Shown here: in pieces, positions 17,768-26,685 of the stretch
How positions within the stretch are numbered: the first letter of the stretch is position 1
How the letters are laid out: every line of letters starts with the position of its first letter
Origin: Klebsiella sp. BIGb0407
GTDB taxonomy: Bacteria; Pseudomonadota; Gammaproteobacteria; Enterobacterales; Enterobacteriaceae
Direction: 5' to 3'
NCBI RefSeq assembly: GCF_024807845.1
Contig: NZ_JANUEQ010000004.1
Span: 455,165-519,164 of the forward strand
DNA length: 64,000 bases
Position numbers and translations under genes: made by a program
The notes under the pieces: model-generated
The model's database searches: none
What the model saw: the letters and a program-made list of their open reading frames with translations, nothing else
Told to the model about the DNA's origin: nothing

Positions 17768-18234
17768 AGCCTCAACAGTTACCGAAGGGATATTTTTCAC
17801 CTTTGATGAAATCCGTTATATCTTTGTCATATCCGTAAAAAATCACTCCTGGTAACTCCTTTGCAACACTCTGATTTATCCCCGGACACTGTTTTCAGTA
17901 CTGATGGCGTTACGCGATAACTAAGTTCTCCCTAAGTTACCCCACCTGAGCACCGCCGCGAGCGGCACGCTACATCACTATCATTTTTTCACACCGACTG
18001 TTTAGCTCAGTTCACAGTGACAGATTATCATCTTCAAATGGTAATTAAATATTCTCCAAACATCAGCCTTCAGGATATTTGTATAAAATTACGAGCACTG
18101 ATTAAATACCAAAAAACGCCAATAAAATGTAAAGCAGATTGATTTAATTTTATAATAATCTAGATTTTTAAACCTTATATCGTCAGAACATATTCCGCTG
18201 AAGCATGCCTGAAATCAATAATCGAAGGTAATGT
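17767..18234. other. Intergenic DNA with a possible gene fragment
   Basis: No complete gene is seen here. On the minus strand, 17772-17894 is an open stretch of 40 codons without a start; it reads ...SVAKELPGVIFYGYDKDIT then DFIKGEKYPFGNC and a stop, which looks like the C-terminus of a lost secreted or immunity-type protein. I do not recognise it. The E. coli occupant of this position, the lysozyme inhibitor gene ivy, is absent. The rest becomes strongly AT-rich from about 18040 to the start of the ABC exporter and probably holds its promoter. Confidence 0.4.
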
Positions 18235-18272
18235 ATGATTTTAATTAAAGATTATATGTTTTTTTTAAAAAG
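18235..18272 (+). other. T8A5 slippery tract in the exporter's N-terminal coding region
   Basis: A well-placed start (GAAGG, then ATG 18235) reads MILIKDYMFFLKSYLM and stops at 18282. The exporter's first membrane helix is coded one base back, in the -1 frame, and that frame has no ATG. The two frames meet at TTTTTTTTAAAAAG (18259-18272), which contains T TTA AAA in the zero frame, a canonical X XXY YYZ slippery heptamer. Either -1 slippage, a varying T-tract or a true mutation is required to explain this. Confidence 0.55.
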
Positions 18273-18356
18273 CTATCTAATGTAAGTGGAAAAATAAAAA
18301 CCATTTTCTTTTATAATATTCTCTCTGCTTTTCTGTTCGTTTGCGTCACGCTATCT

Positions 18357-19892
18357 GTGCCCTATATGCTAAAAGTCGTTGTTGAACACTTATCTCAGGA
18401 AAATTCGGCTGAAAACATATACAAACTATTCGGCGTTATTTTATTATACAGCGTCATCTGGACTACCAGCCAGTTGTTACAATGGGTTCGATCTTTACTG
18501 GCCGCACCATTAATCGCGAAATGCGATTCGATATCTCAAATGTTATTGTATCTTCATATTATCCAGGTGAAATATTATATAGTAAAAGACATGGATGTCG
18601 GGTTGCTTTATGCCACGATAACCCGATGCAGAGCAGCATTCAGCGCGCTTTCTTTTTCATTTATTTGGGCGATCATTCCTGTTTTTGTTCAAATTATACT
18701 TGGAAGCGCCCTGATATTTATTGTCATCGGATTGTATCAGGGCATAGTCATTCTTGTTTCCATTACTCTTCTTTTATTTTCATCGCTTTATTTTTCATCA
18801 AAAACTACCGAGTCACATCTTCAATCTTTTGATGCCCAGAATATTCTGTCAGTTCATTTCAACGAAAAAATAACCTCTATCATTGAAATAAAGACTCACA
18901 ACGCCTGGGCCAGGGAGTATGAGGTTATCGAGAGTATTTCCGGACAGTATCAGGAGAAATACACCCAAAGCAGCAACAGAATTTCATTAACACTGATTAA
19001 ACAGTCCATCGTTTCTGGTATTGTTTTTACTGTAACCCACCTTTTTGCAGCATGGTTTGTTTATACAAGGAGCATGTCTTTAGGTGATTTCATTCTTATG
19101 TCCGGATATGTTGTGTCACTGATAGCTCCTTTTGATGCTATCGCAGCATCATTTTCCGATCTTAAAAAAAATCATTTATCTTTACAGGAAGGACTAAATA
19201 TCCTCAATCTGGAAAAAGAAAAAAGTATATTGATATCTCCGAACGATTGTTTAACCGTGCTTGAAGTTAAAAATTATAAAACACCCTATTCCCATGGAAT
19301 CATTAATTTAAAAATTAAATCGGGGGAGTTGGCGCTTATTGCAGGAACATCAGGCCGAGGGAAAACCACGCTACTCCATTCCATTATCGGTCTCAATAAA
19401 GATTTTAGCGGATTAATTTGTCTTTATGGGCGTAACGTCAAAGCCCTATCACCCGCATCTATCAGCAGTGTAGCCTCATTTGTTCAGCAAGAACCGACTA
19501 TCTTTACCGGAACAGTAAGAGAAAATCTACTGTATGGCACCGACCCTAAAGCAGAGGTTACTGATGACCAGTTAATGTCAGTCATTGAGGGTATATGTCT
19601 TTCTTATCTTAATGAGAGAGACCCGCTTAATTTTCATGTCGGACAGAAAGGAAATAAACTTTCCGGAGGGGAAAAAAGACGTCTGGCAATAGCAAGAGCC
19701 GTCATAAGGAAGTTACCCCTGATGATACTGGATGAGCCCACTTCCGGGCTCGATAGTGACACGGAGCAATCCGTTATGTCTTATCTTGCAGGCCTTGGGC
19801 TAACCCTACTTCTTGTCAGCCACAGTAACAATATCCACCGCTACTGTTCCCAACTGATTGATTTAGATAATAGCCAAGTGGTGAATAGCTAA
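18357..19892 (+). CDS. ABC exporter (fused membrane and ATPase domains)
   Basis: From GTG 18357 the frame gives 511 residues, but homology-like hydrophobic sequence continues upstream in the same frame to 18249 (KTIFFYNILSAFLFVCVTLS), so the natural start is probably ATG 18235 with a -1 shift at the T8 tract, giving about 552 residues. The N-terminal half is an ABC type-1 exporter membrane domain; the C-terminal half is the ATPase, with Walker A GTSGRGKT at 330-337, Q377/Q378, signature LSGGE at 435-439, Walker B LMILDE at 455-460 and H489. There is no C39 peptidase domain. The transport substrate is unknown. The gene is AT-rich and unlike its neighbours, so acquired. No partner gene lies beside it; it is convergent with the monooxygenase gene at 19958. 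Confidence 0.75.
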   Translation: MPYMLKVVVEHLSQENSAENIYKLFGVILLYSVIWTTSQLLQWVRSLLAAPLIAKCDSISQMLLYLHIIQVKYYIVKDMDVGLLYATITRCRAAFSALSFSFIWAIIPVFVQIILGSALIFIVIGLYQGIVILVSITLLLFSSLYFSSKTTESHLQSFDAQNILSVHFNEKITSIIEIKTHNAWAREYEVIESISGQYQEKYTQSSNRISLTLIKQSIVSGIVFTVTHLFAAWFVYTRSMSLGDFILMSGYVVSLIAPFDAIAASFSDLKKNHLSLQEGLNILNLEKEKSILISPNDCLTVLEVKNYKTPYSHGIINLKIKSGELALIAGTSGRGKTTLLHSIIGLNKDFSGLICLYGRNVKALSPASISSVASFVQQEPTIFTGTVRENLLYGTDPKAEVTDDQLMSVIEGICLSYLNERDPLNFHVGQKGNKLSGGEKRRLAIARAVIRKLPLMILDEPTSGLDSDTEQSVMSYLAGLGLTLLLVSHSNNIHRYCSQLIDLDNSQVVNS

Positions 19893-19957
19893 ACAATGCC
19901 AAAGAAACCGGGTCTTCGGATAATCTAACGACTAACCGCCAGCCCGGCTCCCTCTTT

Positions 19958-21322
19958 TTATGCCTGTTTCATCGCCGGGTGGCTGGCTGCTGGCTCCGCA
20001 CCGCCCTCAGGAAATAAGCGCTGACGCAGCGTTGGCGAAGCGGTATTGTCTGGCCGCAGGCCACGCTGTTTTAACTCAGGTAACACCCACTGACAGAAAT
20101 CCTCAAAGCATCCCGGTGAGATCCACTGCGCCAGGTTAATGCCGTCGGTATCACTCTCTTCCAGCCAGCGTTCAATTTGTTCCGCCACCTGAGCACCGCT
20201 GCCAATAAAGGTTTTTTGTCGCCCGAACCCCTCTTCTGGCTCAAAGACTTCGCGTAATGTTTTACGCGGTTGCCCGGGTTCGCCGGTAACCAATTTCAGC
20301 AAAGAACGGTTAGACTCGGTATGCTGCCATTCCAGCGGGGAGTCGACCGGGTGGCCTGATAAGTCGACGCCGGTACTGGCGGAATAGTGGATTAAAGCGC
20401 CCTGTAAATCATAATATTCACGACGTTGCTCAACTTTCTGTAGTGCCTCAGCTTCGGTCCGGGCGGTAATGACCGTGACGGCACTGATAAATTTAATACT
20501 TCCAGGCTCACGTCCAAATTCAGCCGCTCGCGCTTTGATGGCCGTCACCTGCCGTTTTACGCCGCTGGCATCAAGACCTGCCACAAACACCACTTCGGCA
20601 TGACGAGCAGCAAAATCAATGCCCCGGGGTGAGCCACCCGCCTGGAATAGCACAGGAGTACGCTGTAAACCGGGTTCAGAGAGATGAGCATCGGGAACCC
20701 TAAACCAGCGTCCTTTATGGCCGACCGGATGGACTTTTTCTGGATCGGTATAAATCCCGGCAACTTTATCCCGACGCACCGCATCCCGCTCCCAGGAGTG
20801 CTGCCAGAGTTTATAGCTGACCTCGAGGAATTCATCCGCCCGCTCGTAACGCTCATCGTGGGGTATCTGGCTGCTCAGCCCCAGATTACGCGCAGCAGAC
20901 TCAAGCTGTGAGGTGACAATATTCCAGGCGATACGCCCGCCGCTGAGGTGATCGAGGGTGGTGAATTTTCGCGTCAGTAAATAAGGCTGCTCGTAGGTGG
21001 TCGAGACGGTGACACCGAAGCCCAATTGCCTGGTTTGCGCAGCCATGGCTGAAATTAACAGTAGAGGATCTATCAGCGGGGACTGTATTCCTTGCTGGAA
21101 TGAGGCCTCCGGCGTGCCTTGCCAGGTATCCAGTAGCCCAAGGGCATCGGCAATAAACAGACAGTCGAACCCATTTTCATCCAGTAACTTCGCAAGATTC
21201 ACCCAGTATTCAAGACTGGTATAGCGGTAGCTTTGGTCCTGTGGGTCGCGCCACAGACCATAATTGATATGTGAAACCGCCGCCATCGTGAAGCCACTAA
21301 GAATAATATGTTTCTTTGCCAT
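19958..21322 (-). CDS. NtaA/SnaA/DszA-family FMN-dependent monooxygenase
   Basis: This 454-residue protein belongs to the flavin-dependent, bacterial-luciferase-like monooxygenases of the NtaA/SnaA/DszA(SoxA) group, which use FMNH2 from a separate reductase to cleave C-N or C-S bonds. Family marks include the start KKHIILSGF, the LGFGVTVSTTYEQPYLLTRK segment with DHLSGGRIAWNIVTS, and the late ISPGCFEDFCQWVLPEL. ATG 21322, preceded by AGGGTG, fits the family start; the frame extends upstream to 21430 without homology. It is divergent from the importer operon that begins at 21591 and is a paralogue of the enzyme at 26686. The substrate is unknown. Confidence 0.88.
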   Translation of the reverse strand: MAKKHIILSGFTMAAVSHINYGLWRDPQDQSYRYTSLEYWVNLAKLLDENGFDCLFIADALGLLDTWQGTPEASFQQGIQSPLIDPLLLISAMAAQTRQLGFGVTVSTTYEQPYLLTRKFTTLDHLSGGRIAWNIVTSQLESAARNLGLSSQIPHDERYERADEFLEVSYKLWQHSWERDAVRRDKVAGIYTDPEKVHPVGHKGRWFRVPDAHLSEPGLQRTPVLFQAGGSPRGIDFAARHAEVVFVAGLDASGVKRQVTAIKARAAEFGREPGSIKFISAVTVITARTEAEALQKVEQRREYYDLQGALIHYSASTGVDLSGHPVDSPLEWQHTESNRSLLKLVTGEPGQPRKTLREVFEPEEGFGRQKTFIGSGAQVAEQIERWLEESDTDGINLAQWISPGCFEDFCQWVLPELKQRGLRPDNTASPTLRQRLFPEGGAEPAASHPAMKQA

Positions 21323-21590
21323 ATCTGACACCCTGGGAAATCGCCAGGATAGATAAAGACTCGCGTTCTGGGAATAACAATATTCAGCTAAGTAATCCAC
21401 AAAAACGCAAATGAAAAAATAAGAATACAAAATGTTTTTTATCTATTTAGAGCATGCCAGACAGCCTGTTAGGCTCCTCAGCAATAGCGATTACTCATAG
21501 ATTTTAAATTAAACGTAACTGTTGATTAACTCGCCAGAAATAAAAATAACAATAACCTGCGCACTGAATATTTTTATAGCGGACATAACG

Positions 21591-23213
21591 ATGAAAAATA
21601 AAAACCTCATTTCAAAGGTATTACTCTCCCGGAGAAAATTTTTACAGCTCGCCTCTATCTCTGCGGTTGTGATGGCAAGTCTCTATCTGCCGGGAACAGC
21701 ACTGGCTGAAGAGAAAAATGAAGCAGAGCGTTACGGTAAGACATTGATAGTAGGACAATCTCTGGAGCCTACTCTCTATGATCCTAATCGTCAGTATTCT
21801 TATGAAACCTATCGTGTTGATAAGCATATCTATGAGTCTCTGGTCTCTGAGGATTTATCCGTTCCGGCAAGTCAGGGAACGCCACCGATTATTCCAGGCC
21901 TGGCAACAAGCTGGGAAGTCAATAATGATGCGACCGTTTACACCTTCCATTTACGCCCAAATGTGAAGTTTCATGATGGCACACCCTTTGATGCCGAAGC
22001 GGTAAAATTCAATGTCAGACGTTTTACCGATCCCGAGTTTGAATATTTTGATGCCCGCTCTAAAGCCACGATGGCACAGGTTTATAAAGATTTAAAATCT
22101 ATTACCGTGACTGACCCACTGACCGTGGTTTATACCTTTAATAAACCCTTCCCGGATTTTCTGCGCTTTTTACCCCAGGGTAACTGGGTCTCGGGTATTT
22201 TTAGCCCGGCAGCCCTGAAGAAATGGGGCCAGGACGGTTTAGCTGACCACCCGACCGGCACCGGCCCGTATAAGTTTGTCCTGCGGGTGCGTAATGACCG
22301 TACCGAGCTGGTACGCAATGACGACTGGTGGGGTAAAAAACCCTACATGGAACGTATTATCTTCCGCCCTATTCTCGATGGCAGCACCGGTGTCAGCGCC
22401 CTGCAATCCGGCCAGGTGGATATTCTCTCGCGCACGCCAACCGACGCCGTAGACCTGTTAACGCAGGCAGGCTACAAGGTGCATGACAGTACCGAAGCCA
22501 ACCAGGTTTTTCTCGGCTGGAATTTTGCTAACCGCTACACCAGCCAGCTGGCAGTACGCCAGGCCATTATCAAAGCCATTAACCGTGAAGAGCTGGTGAA
22601 GTCTTTGCTGAATGGCCATGCGGTAGCCAGCTATAACATTCTTAACCGCTCCAACGAAGCCTTTTTGCCCGATCAGAAAGACTATCTTTACGATCCGGAA
22701 GGGGCTAAAAAACTGCTCGCCGATGCGGGTTATAAGTCCGGTGAAGTCAATTTCACCATTATTACCTACGATCAGAACCAGCCGATTATCGAATGGATCC
22801 AGCGCGATTTGGCCAAGGTCGGGATCAAGGTTAACGTGGTTTCTCAAGAATGGATCACCTACAGCTCACACCTGGCTAATCTTGCCGAGGACACCGGTCT
22901 GTTTACTATGGAATGGGGGCTTCTGACGCCACAGTGGCTGAACGTCGCTTATAAAAACTATGTCGTGTCACGGGGTAAAGGTGAAAACGTCATTACCGAT
23001 GTCGCACCATTAATTGAACAAGCTTCCGTGACCACCGACAGCGCTCAGGCGCTCGCCTTATGGCACCAGGTGAATCAGAAGTTCCAGGAACAGGCGGCCT
23101 TTGTTCCGCTGCTGGAGCTCAATCGGGTGTTTACCTCTGCCCCGAATGTGCAGGGCTTTAATGTCCCCGCCCAGAACTTCTACGACCTGACCCAAGTGTG
23201 GCTGAAAAAATGA
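21591..23213 (+). CDS. Peptide/nickel-type ABC binding protein with Tat signal
   Basis: This 540-residue protein is a cluster-C (DppA/NikA/OppA-like, SBP family 5) periplasmic binding protein. Its N-terminus carries a twin-arginine motif, SRRKFLQLAS at 13-22, followed by a hydrophobic run and the cleavage site ALA before EEK, so export through Tat in folded form is expected. The start ATG 21591 was preferred over the upstream in-frame 21522 because it gives a normal Tat signal. Typical later motifs are PGLATSWEVNNDATVYTFHL and KFHDGTPFDAEAVKFN. It heads an operon of binding protein, two permeases and a fused ATPase with ATGA overlaps. The ligand is probably an organosulfur or amine compound, inferred from the adjacent monooxygenases. 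Confidence 0.9.
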   Translation: MKNKNLISKVLLSRRKFLQLASISAVVMASLYLPGTALAEEKNEAERYGKTLIVGQSLEPTLYDPNRQYSYETYRVDKHIYESLVSEDLSVPASQGTPPIIPGLATSWEVNNDATVYTFHLRPNVKFHDGTPFDAEAVKFNVRRFTDPEFEYFDARSKATMAQVYKDLKSITVTDPLTVVYTFNKPFPDFLRFLPQGNWVSGIFSPAALKKWGQDGLADHPTGTGPYKFVLRVRNDRTELVRNDDWWGKKPYMERIIFRPILDGSTGVSALQSGQVDILSRTPTDAVDLLTQAGYKVHDSTEANQVFLGWNFANRYTSQLAVRQAIIKAINREELVKSLLNGHAVASYNILNRSNEAFLPDQKDYLYDPEGAKKLLADAGYKSGEVNFTIITYDQNQPIIEWIQRDLAKVGIKVNVVSQEWITYSSHLANLAEDTGLFTMEWGLLTPQWLNVAYKNYVVSRGKGENVITDVAPLIEQASVTTDSAQALALWHQVNQKFQEQAAFVPLLELNRVFTSAPNVQGFNVPAQNFYDLTQVWLKK

Positions 23214-24169
23214 TCCGGGTGATTTTATTGCGTCTGGCTCAGACCATCCCGCTGCTGTTTCTGGTGTCACTGTTGGTATTTTTAATCGCCAAGCTGATCC
23301 CGGGTGACCCTATCAGCAATGCGCTGGCCGGGCAGCTTTCCGGTGAGGCTATCGAGCAGATACGTCAGGTTTATGGTCTGGATAAATCCGCCGTGACGCA
23401 ATATTTCATCTGGCTGAAAAATTTACTCAGCGGTGACTGGGGGATGTCGCTCACCATGCGTACCCCGGTGGCACAAGTACTGGGTGAGTCATTTACCAAT
23501 ACCGTGATTCTCACCCTGGCCGCCGTGGTGCTTTGCCTGGTCCCCGGCGTGATTATCGGCGTCTTTTGCGGTTTATCCCAGGGCACCCGCCGTGACCGTT
23601 TAGTGATGCTGCTCGTACAGCTTAGCCACAATATTCCGGTGTTCTGGCTGGCGGTGTTTTTTATCTGGTTTTTCTCGGTCAAGCTCGGCTGGTTCCCGGT
23701 TTCCGGCATGTATGACATGCGCGGCGATCGTGGCCTCGGCGATTTACTGCATCACCTGTTTTTACCCGCGTTTTCAACCGCGCTGATCTCCATGCTGATT
23801 CTGGCGCGCCAGGTGCGTAACAGCGTGATTACCATTATGGACACCGACTATATCCGCACCTATCGGGCGCTGGGTTATTCCAGGCGCGTGCTGCTGTTCC
23901 GCCATCTAGGACGTAACTTATTAGCGCCGATCGTCGGTATTACCGGTTTACAGATTGGTTATCTGTTAAGCGGCGTGATTTTTATCGAAAAGATCTTCGC
24001 CTGGCCCGGCGTCGGTACTCAACTATTTAACGCCGCTGCCGGTCAGGATTATCCCACTATTCAGACCGGCGTCATGCTCATTGCCGTGTGCTTCCTGGCG
24101 GTAAATCTGATCAGCGATATCTTGCAGGACTGGCTGGATCCACGTCATTCAGGAGCCCTGTCATCATGA
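23210..24169 (+). CDS. ABC permease, DppB-type
   Basis: First permease of the importer: 319 residues with about six membrane segments. The N-terminal pattern LLRLAQTIPLLFLVSLLVF and the IPGDP motif (KLIPGDPISNAL) are typical of DppB/OppB. The EAA-type coupling loop is seen near YRALGYSRRVLLFRHLGRN. ATG 23210 overlaps the stop of the binding-protein gene (ATGA), which implies translational coupling; an upstream GTG at 23198 is unlikely. It pairs with the next gene product to form the membrane channel. Confidence 0.9.
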   Translation: MIRVILLRLAQTIPLLFLVSLLVFLIAKLIPGDPISNALAGQLSGEAIEQIRQVYGLDKSAVTQYFIWLKNLLSGDWGMSLTMRTPVAQVLGESFTNTVILTLAAVVLCLVPGVIIGVFCGLSQGTRRDRLVMLLVQLSHNIPVFWLAVFFIWFFSVKLGWFPVSGMYDMRGDRGLGDLLHHLFLPAFSTALISMLILARQVRNSVITIMDTDYIRTYRALGYSRRVLLFRHLGRNLLAPIVGITGLQIGYLLSGVIFIEKIFAWPGVGTQLFNAAAGQDYPTIQTGVMLIAVCFLAVNLISDILQDWLDPRHSGALSS

Positions 24170-25002
24170 GACTGCTGACCTTTTTTCGCCGTCTGGTAAG
24201 ACATAAACTCGCGCTGGCTGGTCTGCTGATTCTGCTAACCGCGGTGGTGCTTTCATTACTGGCTCCCCTGATTGCGCCTTATGACCCGTTACAGTCATTT
24301 GACGGGCTGCGTCTGGCTCCTCCCGGCACGCCTGGCCATCTGCTGGGGCTGGATAATCAAGGGCGGGATATGCTCAGCCGCATTATCTGGGGCGGTCGCA
24401 GTATTCTTATCGCTTCTATTTTACCGGTTATCTTTGCCGCGCTATTAAGCCTGGCATTGGGACTACTGGCGGGCTTTCGCGCCAGTGTATTCTCGGAAAT
24501 GATTATGCGCACCATGGATATCCTGTTTGCCTTTCCTATGGTGCTGCTGGCGATTGGCCTGTCTGCCGTACTGGGTAGCGGCTATTCGACGGTGATTATT
24601 ACCTTAATTTGCAGCGTTGTTCCCTATCTGACCCGCGTGGTCTACCGCGATACCCGAAGCGAAATCGCCAAGGATTATGTCGAGGCCTTACGCGCTCAGG
24701 GCGCCAGTAACGGCGATATTTTATTCCGTGAAATTCTGCCTAATGTCGCCACGCCGTTGCTGGTTTACACCACCTCTTTGCTGGGTGGCATGGTGGTGTT
24801 CCTCGCAGGATTAAGCTTTTTAGGACTGGGGATTCAGCCCCCCCAGGCTGACTGGGGACGGATGGTGGGCGAAGGCGCACAAATGATGATCCTCGGTGCC
24901 CCGCATATTGCCACCGCTCCGGCTGTCGCCATCGTGCTGCTTTCCCTGTCTTTTAACTGGTTAGGAGATGGCTTACGCGATCTTCTCGACCCTAACCGGT
25001 GA
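24166..25002 (+). CDS. ABC permease, DppC-type
   Basis: Second permease: 278 residues with the DppC/OppC pattern. The N-terminal helix LALAGLLILLTAVVLSLLAP is followed by the PYDP motif, then HLLGLDNQGRDMLSRIIWGGR, which matches the family's 'H.lGtD..GRD.lsR...G.R'. The EAA loop is EALRAQGASNGDILFREILPN. ATG 24166 overlaps the preceding stop (ATGA). The longer frame from 24088 has no homology in its extra part and was rejected. Confidence 0.9.
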   Translation: MRLLTFFRRLVRHKLALAGLLILLTAVVLSLLAPLIAPYDPLQSFDGLRLAPPGTPGHLLGLDNQGRDMLSRIIWGGRSILIASILPVIFAALLSLALGLLAGFRASVFSEMIMRTMDILFAFPMVLLAIGLSAVLGSGYSTVIITLICSVVPYLTRVVYRDTRSEIAKDYVEALRAQGASNGDILFREILPNVATPLLVYTTSLLGGMVVFLAGLSFLGLGIQPPQADWGRMVGEGAQMMILGAPHIATAPAVAIVLLSLSFNWLGDGLRDLLDPNR

Positions 25003-25012
25003 GGAACAGTCT

Positions 25013-26656
25013 ATGAGCCTGTTACGCATTAATAATCTCAATGTCCGTTTTTCCCAGCAGAACGTCCAGGCGGTGCTGGATGTCTCCCTGAGTATTGAGC
25101 CGGGAGAAGTGCTGGCGCTAGTGGGTGAGTCCGGGTCAGGTAAAAGCGTGACTGCGGCAGCTATTCTTGGCCTGTTACCGGCCCGGCAAACCCAGATTGG
25201 CGGTGAGATCCTGTTTAACGATATCCCCTTATTACGTCAGTCGCCGCGGCAGTTAAACCGTCTCCGCGGGCATGATATTGCGATGGTATTTCAGAATTCA
25301 CAGTCCACCCTTGACCCGGCCTGGCGGGTGGGGAAACAGCTCCAGCATAATTTGCGTCGGCTGAACCCGATGCTAAGCCGGGCAGAAGCTCAGCGTGCAG
25401 CCCTGGACTGGCTGGTTCGAATGAAGCTCCCGCATCCGCAACAAGTGATGGGCTTATATCCTCACCAGTTAAGCGGCGGTATGCGTCAGCGCATCCTGAT
25501 TGCCCTGGCGGCCATGTGCCAGCCAAAATTATTGATTGCCGATGAACCGAGCACCGCACTGGATGCCACGGTTCAGCGTGAAGTGCTGCAACTGCTGAAA
25601 GAACTTTGCCAGCACAATAATATGGCGATGCTGTTAATTACTCATGACTTTGGCGTCGTCGCCGCCTTAAGCGACCGCGTTGCCGTGATGCGTCATGGCT
25701 GCATTGTTGAAACTGCCGCAACGCGTGAGATTATTCGTGCACCGCAGCACCCCTATACTCAGTCGCTGCTGGCAGCGGTTCCCTACCCTGATACCAGCCT
25801 GCCTGCTCCCGTCAGTAAAGAGCCGTCCCCACTGCTGCAAGCCAGGCATTTAGGGCGCGATTATATCCGCCGTGATAGCCAGGGATTCTGGGCGAAAAAG
25901 CTAATCAATACCGCGGTTGATGATGTCAGCCTGCATATTCAGCGCGGGGAAATTATCGGAGTTATTGGCGAGTCAGGTTCGGGAAAATCAACGCTGGCGC
26001 GCCTTATTGCCCAGCTAATACCTGCTGACCGAGGGGAAATACTATTTGCTGGTCGGCAAGTACGTAGCGATAAGCCCGCTGAAGTATTAGCGCTTCGTCG
26101 TCAATTACAGTGCGTCTTCCAGGACAGTCTCTCCTCATTTAACCCGCGTCTGACGCTGGAACAGCAGCTAATACGCCCGCAGTTTCGTGCAGGGCGAAAT
26201 ACCTACCCTAAGCAGGCCCAGCGCCTGGCGGTTGAGATATTTAAAGAAGTGGGTCTTGATGAGCAGTTACTGCAGCGCTATCCCCACCAGCTTTCGGGCG
26301 GCCAGCGCCAGCGCGCCAATATCGCCCGTGCTCTGGTGGTTAACCCACAATTCTTGCTGCTCGATGAGCCGACTTCAGCGCTGGATCTGACGGTTCAGGC
26401 TCAGGTGATGGCGCTGCTCACCCGTCTGCATCAGCAGCATCAACTGACCTGTTTATTTATCAGTCATAACCTGGCTTTGGTTTCCCAGTTCTGCCACCGC
26501 ATCCTGGTGATGGCAAACGGGAAAATCGTCGATGACTTTTCTCGTCAGGATCTCTACCACACCGGGAGACATCCGGTTACTCAACAGTTACTGGCTGCCC
26601 ACTATCCTCTCGAAACTGAGGATGAAGAGCTCCAACAGATTAAGCGGCGCGCCTAG
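25013..26656 (+). CDS. Fused double ATPase of peptide-type importer (GsiA/YejF-like)
   Basis: The 547 residues contain two complete ABC ATPase domains in tandem, comparable to GsiA and YejF and equivalent to separate DppD plus DppF. The first has GESGSGKS and LSGGMRQR with LLIADEPSTALD; the second, from about residue 280, has GESGSGKST, LSGGQRQR and LLLDEPTSALD. The oligopeptide-type C-terminal extension (HPYTQSLLAAVP) follows domain 1. The start ATG 25013 lies 10 bases after the DppC-like stop with GAGGAAC upstream. It energises the importer encoded from 21591. The downstream monooxygenase gene follows after 29 bases, probably in the same transcript. Confidence 0.92.
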   Translation: MSLLRINNLNVRFSQQNVQAVLDVSLSIEPGEVLALVGESGSGKSVTAAAILGLLPARQTQIGGEILFNDIPLLRQSPRQLNRLRGHDIAMVFQNSQSTLDPAWRVGKQLQHNLRRLNPMLSRAEAQRAALDWLVRMKLPHPQQVMGLYPHQLSGGMRQRILIALAAMCQPKLLIADEPSTALDATVQREVLQLLKELCQHNNMAMLLITHDFGVVAALSDRVAVMRHGCIVETAATREIIRAPQHPYTQSLLAAVPYPDTSLPAPVSKEPSPLLQARHLGRDYIRRDSQGFWAKKLINTAVDDVSLHIQRGEIIGVIGESGSGKSTLARLIAQLIPADRGEILFAGRQVRSDKPAEVLALRRQLQCVFQDSLSSFNPRLTLEQQLIRPQFRAGRNTYPKQAQRLAVEIFKEVGLDEQLLQRYPHQLSGGQRQRANIARALVVNPQFLLLDEPTSALDLTVQAQVMALLTRLHQQHQLTCLFISHNLALVSQFCHRILVMANGKIVDDFSRQDLYHTGRHPVTQQLLAAHYPLETEDEELQQIKRRA

Positions 26657-26685
26657 CCCATTTTTACCGATTATTAAGGAAAACC

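Noticed and set aside
18235..19892. The ABC exporter as transporter of the candidate peptide at 10.5 kb
   Set aside because: It is 8 kb away across conserved backbone genes, lacks a peptidase domain, and nothing in sequence links it to the peptide; the idea was not kept as a finding.
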